Source: Roseovarius sp. (lineage in GTDB: Bacteria; Pseudomonadota; Alphaproteobacteria; Rhodobacterales; Rhodobacteraceae). Taken from it: 13,098 nt of DNA. A program made the translations under genes and the position numbers. The DNA is taken from assembly GCA_021767845.1 (NCBI GenBank), contig JAASSQ010000060.1, positions 1 to 13,098 of the forward strand, given 5' to 3'. The notes beneath the pieces were generated by a model. It was not told where the DNA came from and made no database searches. It worked only from the letters and a program-made list of their open reading frames with translations. Positions within the stretch are counted from its first letter, which is position 1. The number at the start of each line of letters is the position of its first letter. Shown piece after piece: positions 1-6,239 of the stretch.

Positions 1-740
1 CCCTTGTCGGCCGGCACCCTGTCGATCCGGCGAAAGAACACGTAGGACGGATTGTGGTACAACAACTCCTGCCCCTCGACCGGGTTGCGCCGCACCCAGT
101 TCTTGATCACCTCGGCGGACACCTGGTGCGGCTCGTAGATCCCCCGCCGCACCATCTCGACCCCGACAGAGCGGTACTCATGCCCGTTCTTGCCGGCATA
201 GCCAACGCGGATCACCCGCCCATCCGGCAAGCGGATCCGCCCCGACCCCTGGATCTGCAGGAAAAACAGTTCGACCGGATCATCGACCCACGCAATCTCC
301 AGCCCCCGGCCCTTCAAGGCCTCACCCGTCTCGATCTCGCGCCGGGTCAGCCAAGGCTGCGCCGTCCGCGCTTCGGGCGGAAGACGGTAAACCGGATAGC
401 GATAGCGCATACTCGGCTGCAACGATCCATCAAGTTCGGGCTCGAAATACCCGGTAAACAGCGCCCCCTTGCCGTTCTCGATCATCACGGGGCGGAAGAA
501 CAGCTCGAAAAATGCACGCGCGTCCGGGCCCTGCTGCGCCAACGCGCAAAGCGACCGCCAATCGGGGTCCTTCATATCCGGGCAGGTGTTCTGGAACACG
601 GAAAGGGCGCGGGCATGGTTGTCCGCGTCCCATCCTTGCAGGTCGTCGAAGTCCAACAGGCTGTGCGTCGTATCGCTCGCGGCAAGGCTGCCGGCCAGCG
701 ACACCCACCCGAACAGAGCGACCCACAGCGCCCGGATCAT
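1..740 (-). CDS. mltA: MltA-type membrane-bound lytic murein transglycosylase (3' end cut by window edge)
   Basis: MltA enzymes cleave the MurNAc-GlcNAc bond of peptidoglycan in the periplasm and leave 1,6-anhydro-muropeptides. The 246 visible codons begin with a signal-peptide-like stretch (about residues 1-21, a hydrophobic core ending SLAAS; no lipobox Cys seen). They continue into an MltA domain with the family blocks LFTGYFEPEL, FFLQIQGSGRIRLPDG and GYAGKNGHEYRSVG. The C-terminal 3D domain, which holds the catalytic Asp in studied members, lies outside the window, so activity cannot be judged here. The start codon at 740 overlaps the stop of the upstream Tim44-like gene (ATGA, 737-740), so the two are probably co-transcribed and translationally coupled. 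No frameshift or odd codon use is seen. The family call is secure; the paralogue name within MltA is less so. Confidence 0.93.
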   Translation of the reverse strand, partial: MIRALWVALFGWVSLAGSLAASDTTHSLLDFDDLQGWDADNHARALSVFQNTCPDMKDPDWRSLCALAQQGPDARAFFELFFRPVMIENGKGALFTGYFEPELDGSLQPSMRYRYPVYRLPPEARTAQPWLTRREIETGEALKGRGLEIAWVDDPVELFFLQIQGSGRIRLPDGRVIRVGYAGKNGHEYRSVGVEMVRRGIYEPHQVSAEVIKNWVRRNPVEGQELLYHNPSYVFFRRIDRVPADK

Positions 741-1402
741 TCGCCCGTGGCAACGAGCCGCCAGTTCGGGTCGTCCGCGCCCATTTCACGCTCGAACGTC
801 CAGCTGTCCTTCTGGCGTTTCGGCGTGCGGGCATCACCCTCGACGATCTCGCCGTTGCTGTCACGCACTACCGAGGTCAACTCGCCCACGAACCGCACGG
901 TGATCGCGGCACGGTTTTCCGACGAGTCGAAAGTGGCATCCGTCACCCTGGTTTCGCGCAGGCCTATGAATTCGGCCTCGACGGTCAGCCCCTGTTCCTG
1001 CCGGGCGTCGATCACTTGGGCGAACGCCTCGTAGACCTCTTCGGAGAGGAAAGGTGCCACATCCTCCAACTGGCCGTTCTCGAAGGCCATCAGGATCATT
1101 TCATAGGCACCGCGCGCGCCCTGCACGAATTCGGTCACGCTGAACGAGGGCTCGACCCGCTTCATCTCGGCCAGGGCCGCGGCGGCGTCCGAGCCTTCGG
1201 GCACGTTGTCGATGATGTCGTAATCCGGCCCACCGTCGATAACCTCGAAGCTGTCACGCCGCTGCGGGGCGTCGTCAGCTTGCTGCTGGCTGCGCGGCGG
1301 GCCTTCGAACCCGTCGCGGGTGCCCAGGACGCTTTTCAAGCGCAGGATCAGGAACACAGCGATCCCGGCAAGCACCAGAAGCTGAAGAAGAGGGGAATTC
1401 AT
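737..1402 (-). CDS. Tim44/TimA-family membrane-anchored protein
   Basis: This is a 221-residue protein with one N-terminal membrane segment (about residues 5-20, LLQLLVLAGIAVFLIL). A charged, Q/D-rich linker follows (about 25-80), then a Tim44-like domain (about 85-219) ending in the typical WTFER...NWRL pattern. In mitochondria Tim44 tethers the import motor. Bacterial relatives are putative inner-membrane adaptor or solute-binding-like proteins whose role is not settled. I chose the ATG at 1402, which has GAGG five bases upstream; the GTG at 1408 gives two extra residues and is less well placed. The gene overlaps mltA by 4 bases and is divergent from fxsA across a 109-base gap. This is a recurring neighbourhood in Rhodobacterales, which suggests an envelope role, but that is inference. 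Confidence 0.88.
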   Translation of the reverse strand: MNSPLLQLLVLAGIAVFLILRLKSVLGTRDGFEGPPRSQQQADDAPQRRDSFEVIDGGPDYDIIDNVPEGSDAAAALAEMKRVEPSFSVTEFVQGARGAYEMILMAFENGQLEDVAPFLSEEVYEAFAQVIDARQEQGLTVEAEFIGLRETRVTDATFDSSENRAAITVRFVGELTSVVRDSNGEIVEGDARTPKRQKDSWTFEREMGADDPNWRLVATGE

Positions 1403-1511
1403 GGGCACCTCATGTCATGCGGGCATGGTATCATTGCTCGTCGGAACTTATGTAGGTGACCCATGCAGGCAAGTCCACCTTGCAGGCGCAGGTGACAAAG
1501 GAGTTGCGACC

Positions 1512-2009
1512 ATGTGGCTGTTTCTGGCGTTCCTCGGGGTGCCCCTCGTCGAAATCGCTTTGTTCATTCAGGTCGGCGGTGCGATCGGCCTCTGGCCGAC
1601 CCTGGGCATCGTGATCCTGACCGCGATCCTGGGAACATGGCTCGTGCGCACGCAGGGCCGCATGGCCATGGGCGATCTGCGGCGGTCATTCTCGGAACTC
1701 GATGACCCGACAGAGCCGCTGGCGCACGGCGCGATGATCCTCGTGGCCGGGGCCCTGCTGCTGACGCCGGGCTTTTTCACCGACGGGGTTGGCTTTGCCC
1801 TGTTGATGCCACCCGTGCGCCGCGCCGCGTTCGACTATCTGCGCAAGCGGGTGCATGTGCAGCGGTTCGAGATGGGGCCAGACCGCCCGCGCGACCCTCG
1901 CCGCCCGCAACGCCCCCGCGATCCGGGCGTGATCGACGGCGAATACCACGAGGTCGAGCCGCCGAAACGGAACCGGCAGAACCCGTCAGGCTGGACCACC
2001 CGCAACTGA
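1512..2009 (+). CDS. fxsA: FxsA family membrane protein
   Basis: This small inner-membrane protein has 165 residues. The FxsA family is named for the E. coli gene whose overexpression relieves F-plasmid exclusion of phage T7; its normal cellular role is poorly known. Hydrophobic segments lie at about residues 2-20, 23-45 and 72-100. The conserved core includes LFIQVGGAIGLWPTLG, GTWLVRTQG and LLLTPGFFTDGVGF. The tail (about 120-165) is hydrophilic and rich in Arg and Pro (RPRDPRRPQRPRDP), as is common in alphaproteobacterial members. The start is ATG 1512 with AAGGAG at 1498-1503, 8 bases upstream. An in-frame upstream extension to 1401 lacks such a site and would add non-family residues. The gene is divergent from the Tim44-like gene and is followed 73 bases later by secB. 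No clear terminator lies between fxsA and secB. Confidence 0.92.
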   Translation: MWLFLAFLGVPLVEIALFIQVGGAIGLWPTLGIVILTAILGTWLVRTQGRMAMGDLRRSFSELDDPTEPLAHGAMILVAGALLLTPGFFTDGVGFALLMPPVRRAAFDYLRKRVHVQRFEMGPDRPRDPRRPQRPRDPGVIDGEYHEVEPPKRNRQNPSGWTTRN

Positions 2010-2082
2010 GCCGGGTCATTGAGGCCCCTGTTGCTTCCTGCTAATCCTTCGCGCGATCTGTTTTCTTCATTGGAGTGTCGAT

Positions 2083-2595
2083 ATGGCCGAACAGGAATCC
2101 GGGGCCGCCGAGCAGAAAGGCCAACCCCAGCTCAAGATGAGCACGCTGACGCAGTTCATCCGCGATCTGTCTTTTGAAAACGTCCTGTCGCAGCGCGGCA
2201 CCGGCGGCGAAGTGCAGCCCGATGTCCAGGTCGCCGTGAACATGGACGCCAAGAAACGGTCCACCGAGCATCAATACGAGGTGATCGTCAAGCTGCGGAT
2301 CGACTCCAAGAACAAGGGGTCCGAAGAGGCGCTGTTCGTGCTGGAAATGGAATATGTCGGCGTCTTCCATGTCGAGAACGTACCCGACGAGCAGCTGCAT
2401 CCCTTCCTGATGATCGAATGTCCCCGGATGCTGTTCCCGTTCATCCGCCGCGTCGTTCACGATGTCACGCGCGACGGCGGCTTCCCGCCGCTGAACCTGG
2501 AAAACATCGACTTCGTGCAGCTTTACCGCAACGAAATCGCCCGCCGCCAGCAGGCGCAGGCCGAGGCGGCGGAAAAAGAAAAGCCAGACGCCTGA
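2083..2595 (+). CDS. secB: Protein-export chaperone SecB
   Basis: SecB is a cytosolic homotetrameric chaperone that keeps preproteins unfolded and delivers them to SecA for export through SecYEG. The 170-residue product matches the family length. It has the conserved blocks ECPRMLFPFIRRV (112-124) and GGFPPLNLENIDFVQLY (132-148), the latter forming part of the tetramer and SecA-contacting region in known structures. The N-terminus (1-18) is Q/E-rich and the C-terminal tail (about 150-170) is Ala/Gln/Glu-rich and probably helical. The start is ATG 2083 with GGAG at 2072-2075, 7 bases upstream. The gene runs convergent to dnaQ with only one base between the two stop codons, so neither has its own intergenic terminator. 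Its promoter is not obvious in the 73-base gap after fxsA. Confidence 0.97.
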   Translation: MAEQESGAAEQKGQPQLKMSTLTQFIRDLSFENVLSQRGTGGEVQPDVQVAVNMDAKKRSTEHQYEVIVKLRIDSKNKGSEEALFVLEMEYVGVFHVENVPDEQLHPFLMIECPRMLFPFIRRVVHDVTRDGGFPPLNLENIDFVQLYRNEIARRQQAQAEAAEKEKPDA

Positions 2596-2596
2596 T

Positions 2597-3331
2597 CTAG
2601 CCCAGCTTTTTCCAAAGCGCGCCGTCGCCCAAGCCGTCCACGAAAGCGGCATGGGCGGCGGCTTCCTGTTCGGTCAGCCGCGATCGCAGCGGTGTGGGCC
2701 GTGGCTGCGGGCGCCAGTCGGTCTCGGCCGTGGATGTGGCGCCGGACCCGGAATAGCCCGCAGACAGACCGAAATCCGGCTGCCGGCCGCCGATCAATTC
2801 AAGATACACTTCCGCCAGGATCTCGGAGTCAAGAAGCGCGCCGTGCAGCGTGCGCGCCGCGTTGTCGATCCCGAACCGGCGGCACAAAGCATCCAGCGAC
2901 GCCGGCGAGCCCGGAAACCGCTTGCGCGCAATCGCCAGCGTGTCGATCGCCTGTTCCCACGGCAAAAGCGGCAGCTTCACCCAGCCCAACTCGGCATTCA
3001 GGAACTTCATGTCGAAGGCCGCGTTGTGGATCACCAGCTTAGCATCGCCCACGAACTCGACAAAGCCCTGCGCAATCTCGTGAAAAGCGGGCTTGTCCTT
3101 GAGTGTCACCTCGCCGTCGCGCGGCGGGCGCGGCGACTCCAGCAGATCGGGCCCGATCCCGTGCACCTCGAAGGCTTCGTTCGGCATTCCGCGGCCGGGG
3201 TTGATATACTGGTGATAGGTGCGCCCGGTGGGCATGTGGTTGTAGAGTTCAAGCGCCCCGATTTCCACGATCCGGTCACCCTGTTCGGGATCGAAGCCGG
3301 TTGTCTCGGTATCCAGAACGATCTCACGCAT
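2597..3331 (-). CDS. dnaQ: DNA polymerase III epsilon subunit (3'-5' proofreading exonuclease)
   Basis: Epsilon is the proofreading exonuclease of the replicative polymerase III core. It binds the alpha subunit and removes misincorporated nucleotides. The 244-residue protein is a DEDDh exonuclease. Exo I is LDTETTG with D7 and E9, Exo II is HNAAFD with D107, and Exo III epsilon is HGALLDSEILAEVY with H163 and D168. All four acidic residues and the catalytic His are present. After about residue 182 a Gly/Ser/Pro/Arg-rich linker leads to a C-terminal helix-like tail ending ALWKKLG, the sort of region that contacts alpha. The start ATG at 3331 lies inside the end of coaE (8-base overlap), so translation is probably coupled in the maf-aroE-coaE-dnaQ group. 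The stop TAG sits one base from the secB stop. Confidence 0.96.
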   Translation of the reverse strand: MREIVLDTETTGFDPEQGDRIVEIGALELYNHMPTGRTYHQYINPGRGMPNEAFEVHGIGPDLLESPRPPRDGEVTLKDKPAFHEIAQGFVEFVGDAKLVIHNAAFDMKFLNAELGWVKLPLLPWEQAIDTLAIARKRFPGSPASLDALCRRFGIDNAARTLHGALLDSEILAEVYLELIGGRQPDFGLSAGYSGSGATSTAETDWRPQPRPTPLRSRLTEQEAAAHAAFVDGLGDGALWKKLG

Positions 3332-3917
3332 GTGCCAGCCTGCTCCTTATATCGGCCACCACAGTCTGAACCTGTTGCCGCGCATGCTCAAGCGTATCCG
3401 TCTCGATCACGTAATCCGCGAGGCGGCATTTCTCCTCTGCCGGCATCTGCTTGCCGCGGATGCGCTCGAATTCGCCTTCGGTCATCGTGCCGCGCGCCAT
3501 GACCCTGTCGCGCTGAGCCTCGGGCGACACGATCACGCAGGCCACCGCATCGAATGACGCCGCCGCGCCGGTTTCGAACAGCAGCGGAATATCCAGCACC
3601 ACGATATCCGCGTCCGCCCGAGCGATAAACTCCGCGCGATCCCGCGCGACAAGGGGATGCACGATCTGCTCCACCCGCGACAGGGCATCGGGGTCTTCCG
3701 CAATAAAGGTCTTGAGCCGCGCCCGCGACACGGCGCCATCCGCGATCGCTTCGGGGAATGCCTCCCGGATTGGCGCCACGGCGGCCCCACCCTTGGCGTA
3801 AAGCCTGCGCACCGCCTCGTCCGCATCCCAGACGGCGCAGCCTTCGTCTGCGAACAGGCGCGCGGTCGTCGATTTTCCCATGCCGATGGAGCCGGTCAAT
3901 CCCAGAAGAAAGCTCAT
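3324..3917 (-). CDS. coaE: Dephospho-CoA kinase
   Basis: CoaE phosphorylates the 3'-hydroxyl of the ribose of dephospho-CoA using ATP, the last step of coenzyme A synthesis, in the cytosol. The 197-residue product has the expected size and motifs: P-loop GLTGSIGMGKST (6-17, with K15 and S16), DADEAVRRLY (31-40) including the acidic residue of the active site, VHPLV (86-90), LDIPLLFE (108-115), and the lid and C-terminal block GKQMPAEEKCRLADYVI (155-171). The start ATG 3917 overlaps the aroE stop (ATGA, 3914-3917), and its own end overlaps the dnaQ start by 8 bases. The gene is therefore tightly coupled on both sides. No anomalies are seen. Confidence 0.96.
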   Translation of the reverse strand: MSFLLGLTGSIGMGKSTTARLFADEGCAVWDADEAVRRLYAKGGAAVAPIREAFPEAIADGAVSRARLKTFIAEDPDALSRVEQIVHPLVARDRAEFIARADADIVVLDIPLLFETGAAASFDAVACVIVSPEAQRDRVMARGTMTEGEFERIRGKQMPAEEKCRLADYVIETDTLEHARQQVQTVVADIRSRLAHA

Positions 3918-4747
3918 CTCAACGCTGCCGCCCGTGCCGCGCTGTCCACCTCCGGCCGCACACCGAACCAGCGTTCAAATCCCGGAACCGCCTGGAACAA
4001 CAGCATCCCCAGCCCGTCCACCGTGGTGCAGCCGGCCTTCTCGGCCTCGGCCAGAAGCCGGGTCTTGAGCGGTGCATAGACCAGGTCGGTGACGACCGCA
4101 TCCTTGCGCAGACCATCCAGCGGAACCCGCAAGGGCGGCTTGCCGATCATGCCAAGGGATGTCGTGTTCACGACGGTTGTGGCTTCTTCCAGCATGTTTC
4201 CGGCCTGAACCCAGTCCACCACCGTCAGGCGTTTTCCAAAATCGGCCTGCAACGCCTCGGCGCGGACCTTCGTGCGGTTGGAAATCAGGATCTCCGGCAC
4301 TCCCGCGTCGAGAAGCGAGGCGACAACCGCGCGTGCCGCGCCCCCCGCTCCCAAAATGGCGGCGGGGCCGGTCTCGGGCCTCCAGTCCGGTGCGTTATGG
4401 CGCAGATTCTGGATGAATCCGTAGCCATCGGTATTGTCGGCATGGATTTTTCCGTCCTTGCGGAAAATCAGAGTGTTTGCCGCACCGATCAGGGTGGCGC
4501 GATCCGTCACAAGGTCCGCCAGCTCCAAAACCCGCTCCTTGTGCGGAACGGTCACGTTCAGGCCGACGAACCCCATTTTCGGCAAGCATCGCAGAACATC
4601 GCGCAGGTCATCCGCGGCCACGTCCATCGGGATATAATGGCCTTTCAGCCCATTCACCTTCAGCCAGTGCCCATGCAGTTGCGGCGATTTGGAATGCGCA
4701 ACGGGCGAACCGATCACACCCGCCAAAGGAATTCTATCTTGGCTCAT
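3914..4747 (-). CDS. aroE: Shikimate 5-dehydrogenase (NADP+)
   Basis: AroE reduces 3-dehydroshikimate to shikimate with NADPH in the aromatic amino-acid pathway. In the 277-residue protein the substrate-binding start is IGSPVAHSKSPQLHG (12-26, Ser19 and Ser21). The catalytic pair is K70 in NVTVPHK and D107 in DNTDGYG. The NADP-binding loop is GAGGAARA (133-140), and NRT (157-159) is the usual contact for the 2'-phosphate, which favours NADP over NAD. The C-terminal block GLGMLLFQAVPGFERWFG is also typical. These features fit AroE rather than the YdiB or quinate-type paralogues. The start ATG 4747 overlaps the maf stop (4744-4747) and the gene overlaps coaE by 4 bases at its end, which indicates an operon. 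Confidence 0.96.
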   Translation of the reverse strand: MSQDRIPLAGVIGSPVAHSKSPQLHGHWLKVNGLKGHYIPMDVAADDLRDVLRCLPKMGFVGLNVTVPHKERVLELADLVTDRATLIGAANTLIFRKDGKIHADNTDGYGFIQNLRHNAPDWRPETGPAAILGAGGAARAVVASLLDAGVPEILISNRTKVRAEALQADFGKRLTVVDWVQAGNMLEEATTVVNTTSLGMIGKPPLRVPLDGLRKDAVVTDLVYAPLKTRLLAEAEKAGCTTVDGLGMLLFQAVPGFERWFGVRPEVDSAARAAALR

Positions 4748-5340
4748 CCGTCCAGTTTCCCCCGAAGTGTCAGGTATGACAAAAGCTCAAGCAACGGCAA
4801 TCCAAGCACGGTGAAATAATCGCCCTGCACCTGCTGGAACAGCCTGACGCCTTCTTCCTCCAGCTTGTAGGATCCGACGGAATACCGAATGCTGTCCCAA
4901 TTGCGGTCGAGATAGGCATCCAGGTAGGATTCGGAGAACTGGCGCATCATCAGGCGCACCACGCCGACATGGCGCCAAACCGGTTTCCCGTTCTCGCAGA
5001 TCACGGCGGCCGACAAAAGCTCGTGCCGCTTGCCGCGAAGCGCAAGCAATTGATCGCGGGCCATCTCCCGGCTCTCCGGCTTGGTCAGCAACTCGCCTTG
5101 AAGGGTGAGAACCTGATCACATCCGATCACCAGGGCCGCGGGGTGTTTCGCACTGATCTTCTGCGCCTTCATTTCCGCCAAGGCATCCGCGATATCCCGC
5201 GCCGATGCACCTTCTGCCAGCATCCCGTCGCGCAAGGCATCTTCGTCCACGCGCGCGGGCACGACGCTGAAATCCACGCCTGCGTTCCGCAGCAAGGTCT
5301 GCCGGATCTCTGATGCGGACGCGAGGATGATTTCGGTCAT
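4744..5340 (-). CDS. maf: Maf-family nucleoside triphosphate pyrophosphatase
   Basis: Maf proteins hydrolyse non-canonical or modified nucleoside triphosphates to monophosphates and keep them out of nucleic acids. Some members affect septation. The 198-residue product shows SASEIRQTLL (8-17), the counterpart of the SxSxRRxxLL motif; IGCDQVL (72-78) with catalytic D75; and the C-terminal block SVGSYKLEEEGVRLF...GDYFTVLGLPL (154-183). DQ rather than DT after the catalytic position, and E rather than P in the first motif, point to the YceF-like (m7GTP) subgroup, but substrate is not proven. It is the first gene of the leftward group and borders the origin gap. Its likely ribosome site AAGAGG (5352-5357, minus strand) is 11 bases from the ATG, somewhat long, and a DnaA-box-like 9-mer fills the space between. 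Confidence 0.93.
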   Translation of the reverse strand: MTEIILASASEIRQTLLRNAGVDFSVVPARVDEDALRDGMLAEGASARDIADALAEMKAQKISAKHPAALVIGCDQVLTLQGELLTKPESREMARDQLLALRGKRHELLSAAVICENGKPVWRHVGVVRLMMRQFSESYLDAYLDRNWDSIRYSVGSYKLEEEGVRLFQQVQGDYFTVLGLPLLELLSYLTLRGKLDG

Positions 5341-5342
5341 GA

Positions 5343-5363
5343 TGTGGACAACCTCTTGGATAA
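5343..5363 (-). promoter_or_regulatory. Pair of DnaA-box-like 9-mers next to maf
   Basis: Reading the minus strand, TTGTCCACA (5343-5351, one mismatch to TTATCCACA) and TTATCCAAG (5355-5363, two mismatches) lie three bases apart. They cover the leader of maf, the first lying between its ribosome site and start codon. They could be outlying origin boxes, or a point where DnaA affects maf expression. Confidence 0.6.
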
Positions 5364-5379
5364 GTTAACGAGTGTTTAA
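5364..5379 (-). promoter_or_regulatory. CtrA full binding site (TTAA-N7-TTAAC)
   Basis: On the minus strand the bases read TTAAACACTCGTTAAC, an exact match to the CtrA consensus TTAA-N7-TTAAC established in Caulobacter. It directly abuts the DnaA-box pair at 5343-5363 and lies 24 bases upstream of the maf start codon. CtrA is a cell-cycle response regulator that blocks origin firing in Caulobacter; in Rhodobacterales it is mainly linked with motility and gene transfer agents. Binding here is predicted, not shown. Confidence 0.6.
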
Positions 5380-5513
5380 GAACAGATCGGGGGAAAATCC
5401 ACCGTCAGACTGCCGACCCCGTGTCCGACGCGCCCGGCCACCGACTTGATCCTGAATCCTCCCCTGTGGGTCTGAATAACTCGGGAGGTTGGAAAACCGA
5501 TCCGGCAGAGATT

Positions 5514-5522
5514 TAATCCACG
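5514..5522 (+). promoter_or_regulatory. Weak DnaA-box-like 9-mer in mid-oriC
   Basis: TAATCCACG differs from TTATCCACA at two positions. Taken alone it would be ignored, but it shares the TAATCCAC core with the stronger box at 5658-5666 and lies in the origin gap, so it may be a low-affinity site. Confidence 0.35.
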
Positions 5523-5611
5523 TCGCGGATGCAAGCCGAAACCTTTATAAAGCATTGAAAATAAGAGAAATTTCAAGCAATTTTCTGAACGTCCATGATT
5601 CGTCAACATTT

Positions 5612-5666
5612 TTATCCACACCGAAGACGGGATGTAGATAACTCGTTGAAAACACGATAATCCACA
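5612..5666. promoter_or_regulatory. Core DnaA box cluster
   Basis: Three boxes lie within 55 bases: TTATCCACA on the plus strand (5612-5620, perfect), TTATCTACA on the minus strand (5633-5641, one mismatch) and TAATCCACA on the plus strand (5658-5666, one mismatch). Start-to-start distances are 21 and 25 bases. The last box runs straight into a GC palindrome and then the A/T tract, so this is the likely loading point for the DnaA oligomer. Confidence 0.8.
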
Positions 5667-5676
5667 GGCGCGCGCC
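5667..5676. repeat. GC-only palindrome between DnaA box and A/T tract
   Basis: GGCGCGCGCC is a perfect 10-bp palindrome made only of G and C, inside a region otherwise rich in A/T. It immediately follows the DnaA box at 5658-5666. A GC cluster in this position, box then GC then unwinding element, is part of the bacterial origin unwinding layout described in Bacillus. Confidence 0.5.
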
Positions 5677-5701
5677 TCCCATCTAAAAACAACCTTCTTT
5701 C

Positions 5702-5722
5702 TTATATATTTATTTATTTATA
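5702..5722. other. A/T-only DNA unwinding element candidate
   Basis: Twenty-one consecutive bases are A or T, including a TTTA tetramer repeat (TTTATTTATTTA). In high-GC DNA such a run is rare. It lies 36 bases beyond the last DnaA box and 26 bases before the hemJ start codon. It is the best candidate for the duplex unwinding element of oriC and may also contain the hemJ promoter -10 region, which I cannot place with confidence. Confidence 0.7.
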
Positions 5723-5748
5723 GAGAGGGCTCAGCAGAGAGGCCCGAG

Positions 5749-6198
5749 ATGACCGATTTCCTGATCACGCTCTATCCGTGGAGCAAGGCGTTGCACATCA
5801 TGTCGGTGATTTCCTGGATGGCCGGGCTGTTCTACCTGCCGCGCCTCTACGTCTATCATGCCGAGCAATCCTCTCCGGGCGACAGCCGTGATGAGGTGTT
5901 CCAGACGATGGAGCTGAAGCTGCTCCGTGTCATCATGAACCCGGCGATGATCGCGTCCTGGGTTTTCGGGCTGATGATGGTCTTCACGCCGGGGATCGTG
6001 GATTGGGGGGCGATCTGGCCCTATGCCAAGGGGGCCGGGATCCTTGCGATGACGTGGTTCCATCACTGGCTCGGCCTGCGGCGCAAGGAGTTCCTGGCCG
6101 GTGAAAACCGCCTGTCCGGCCGGCAGTACCGGATGATGAACGAGGTGCCCACGGTTCTGATGGTCGTGATCGTGCTGTCGGTCGTCATCAAGTTCTGA
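5749..6198 (+). CDS. hemJ: Protoporphyrinogen IX oxidase HemJ (CopD-like membrane protein)
   Basis: HemJ is the oxygen-independent-looking, membrane-embedded protoporphyrinogen IX oxidase found in many alphaproteobacteria that lack HemG or HemY. It produces protoporphyrin IX for haem, and in phototrophs for bacteriochlorophyll. The 149-residue protein has hydrophobic segments at about 12-33, 55-80, 86-106 and 130-148. The family N-terminal block WSKALHIMSVISWMAGLFYLP contains the conserved His16, of the type implicated in haem binding. RLYVYH (32-37), MKxxLRVIMNPAM-like and WFHHWLG segments are also typical. The start ATG 5749 has GAGAGG at 5737-5742, 6 bases upstream. It is the first gene on the right side of oriC, and its promoter must lie within the origin region. 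A second promoter separates it from rho. Confidence 0.94.
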   Translation: MTDFLITLYPWSKALHIMSVISWMAGLFYLPRLYVYHAEQSSPGDSRDEVFQTMELKLLRVIMNPAMIASWVFGLMMVFTPGIVDWGAIWPYAKGAGILAMTWFHHWLGLRRKEFLAGENRLSGRQYRMMNEVPTVLMVVIVLSVVIKF

Positions 6199-6204
6199 GT
6201 GACA

Positions 6205-6233
6205 TTGACTCGTCAAACCCTCGCGCGTATGTA
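6205..6233 (+). promoter_or_regulatory. Sigma-70-type promoter for rho
   Basis: TTGACT (6205-6210, five of six matches to TTGACA) is followed by a 17-base spacer and TATGTA (6228-6233, four of six to TATAAT). Initiation near 6240 would leave a leader of about 90 bases before the rho ATG. Spacing is ideal and the position, directly after the hemJ stop, is sensible. Confidence 0.6.
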
Positions 6234-6239
6234 ATTCGG

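Larger units (their letters stand above)
5341..5748. other. oriC: Probable chromosomal replication origin (oriC), gene-free gap
   Basis: This is a 408-base gap without a credible gene, between leftward maf and rightward hemJ. It is clearly richer in A/T than its flanks. It contains a perfect DnaA box TTATCCACA (5612-5620), several boxes with one or two mismatches, a 21-base tract of only A and T (5702-5722), a GC palindrome (5667-5676), a TTAA-N7-TTAAC CtrA site (5364-5379), a 10-bp palindrome CTTTATAAAG (5543-5552) and two GANTC sites (5454-5458, 5597-5601), the CcrM methylation target of alphaproteobacteria. Every gene to its right, and the nearest four to its left, points away from it, and parAB with parS lies a few kb away. 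That combination is what is expected of oriC; the call is inference from motifs and context, with no skew plot or functional data. Confidence 0.87.

Noticed and set aside
1434..1454. TTGCTC and TATGTA as a promoter for fxsA
   Set aside because: The spacer is only 9 bases, too short for a sigma-70 promoter.
2019..2047. Promoter-like TTGAGG and TAATCC before secB
   Set aside because: The spacing is 17 but the -10 element matches the consensus at only two positions.
3758..4819. A 353-codon plus-strand open frame opposite coaE and aroE
   Set aside because: Shadow of aroE and coaE, whose catalytic motifs are complete; no ribosome site or recognisable domain.
5376..5621. An 81-codon minus-strand frame within the origin gap
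   Set aside because: It overlaps origin motifs, has no Shine-Dalgarno or family resemblance, and its composition is atypical for coding sequence here.
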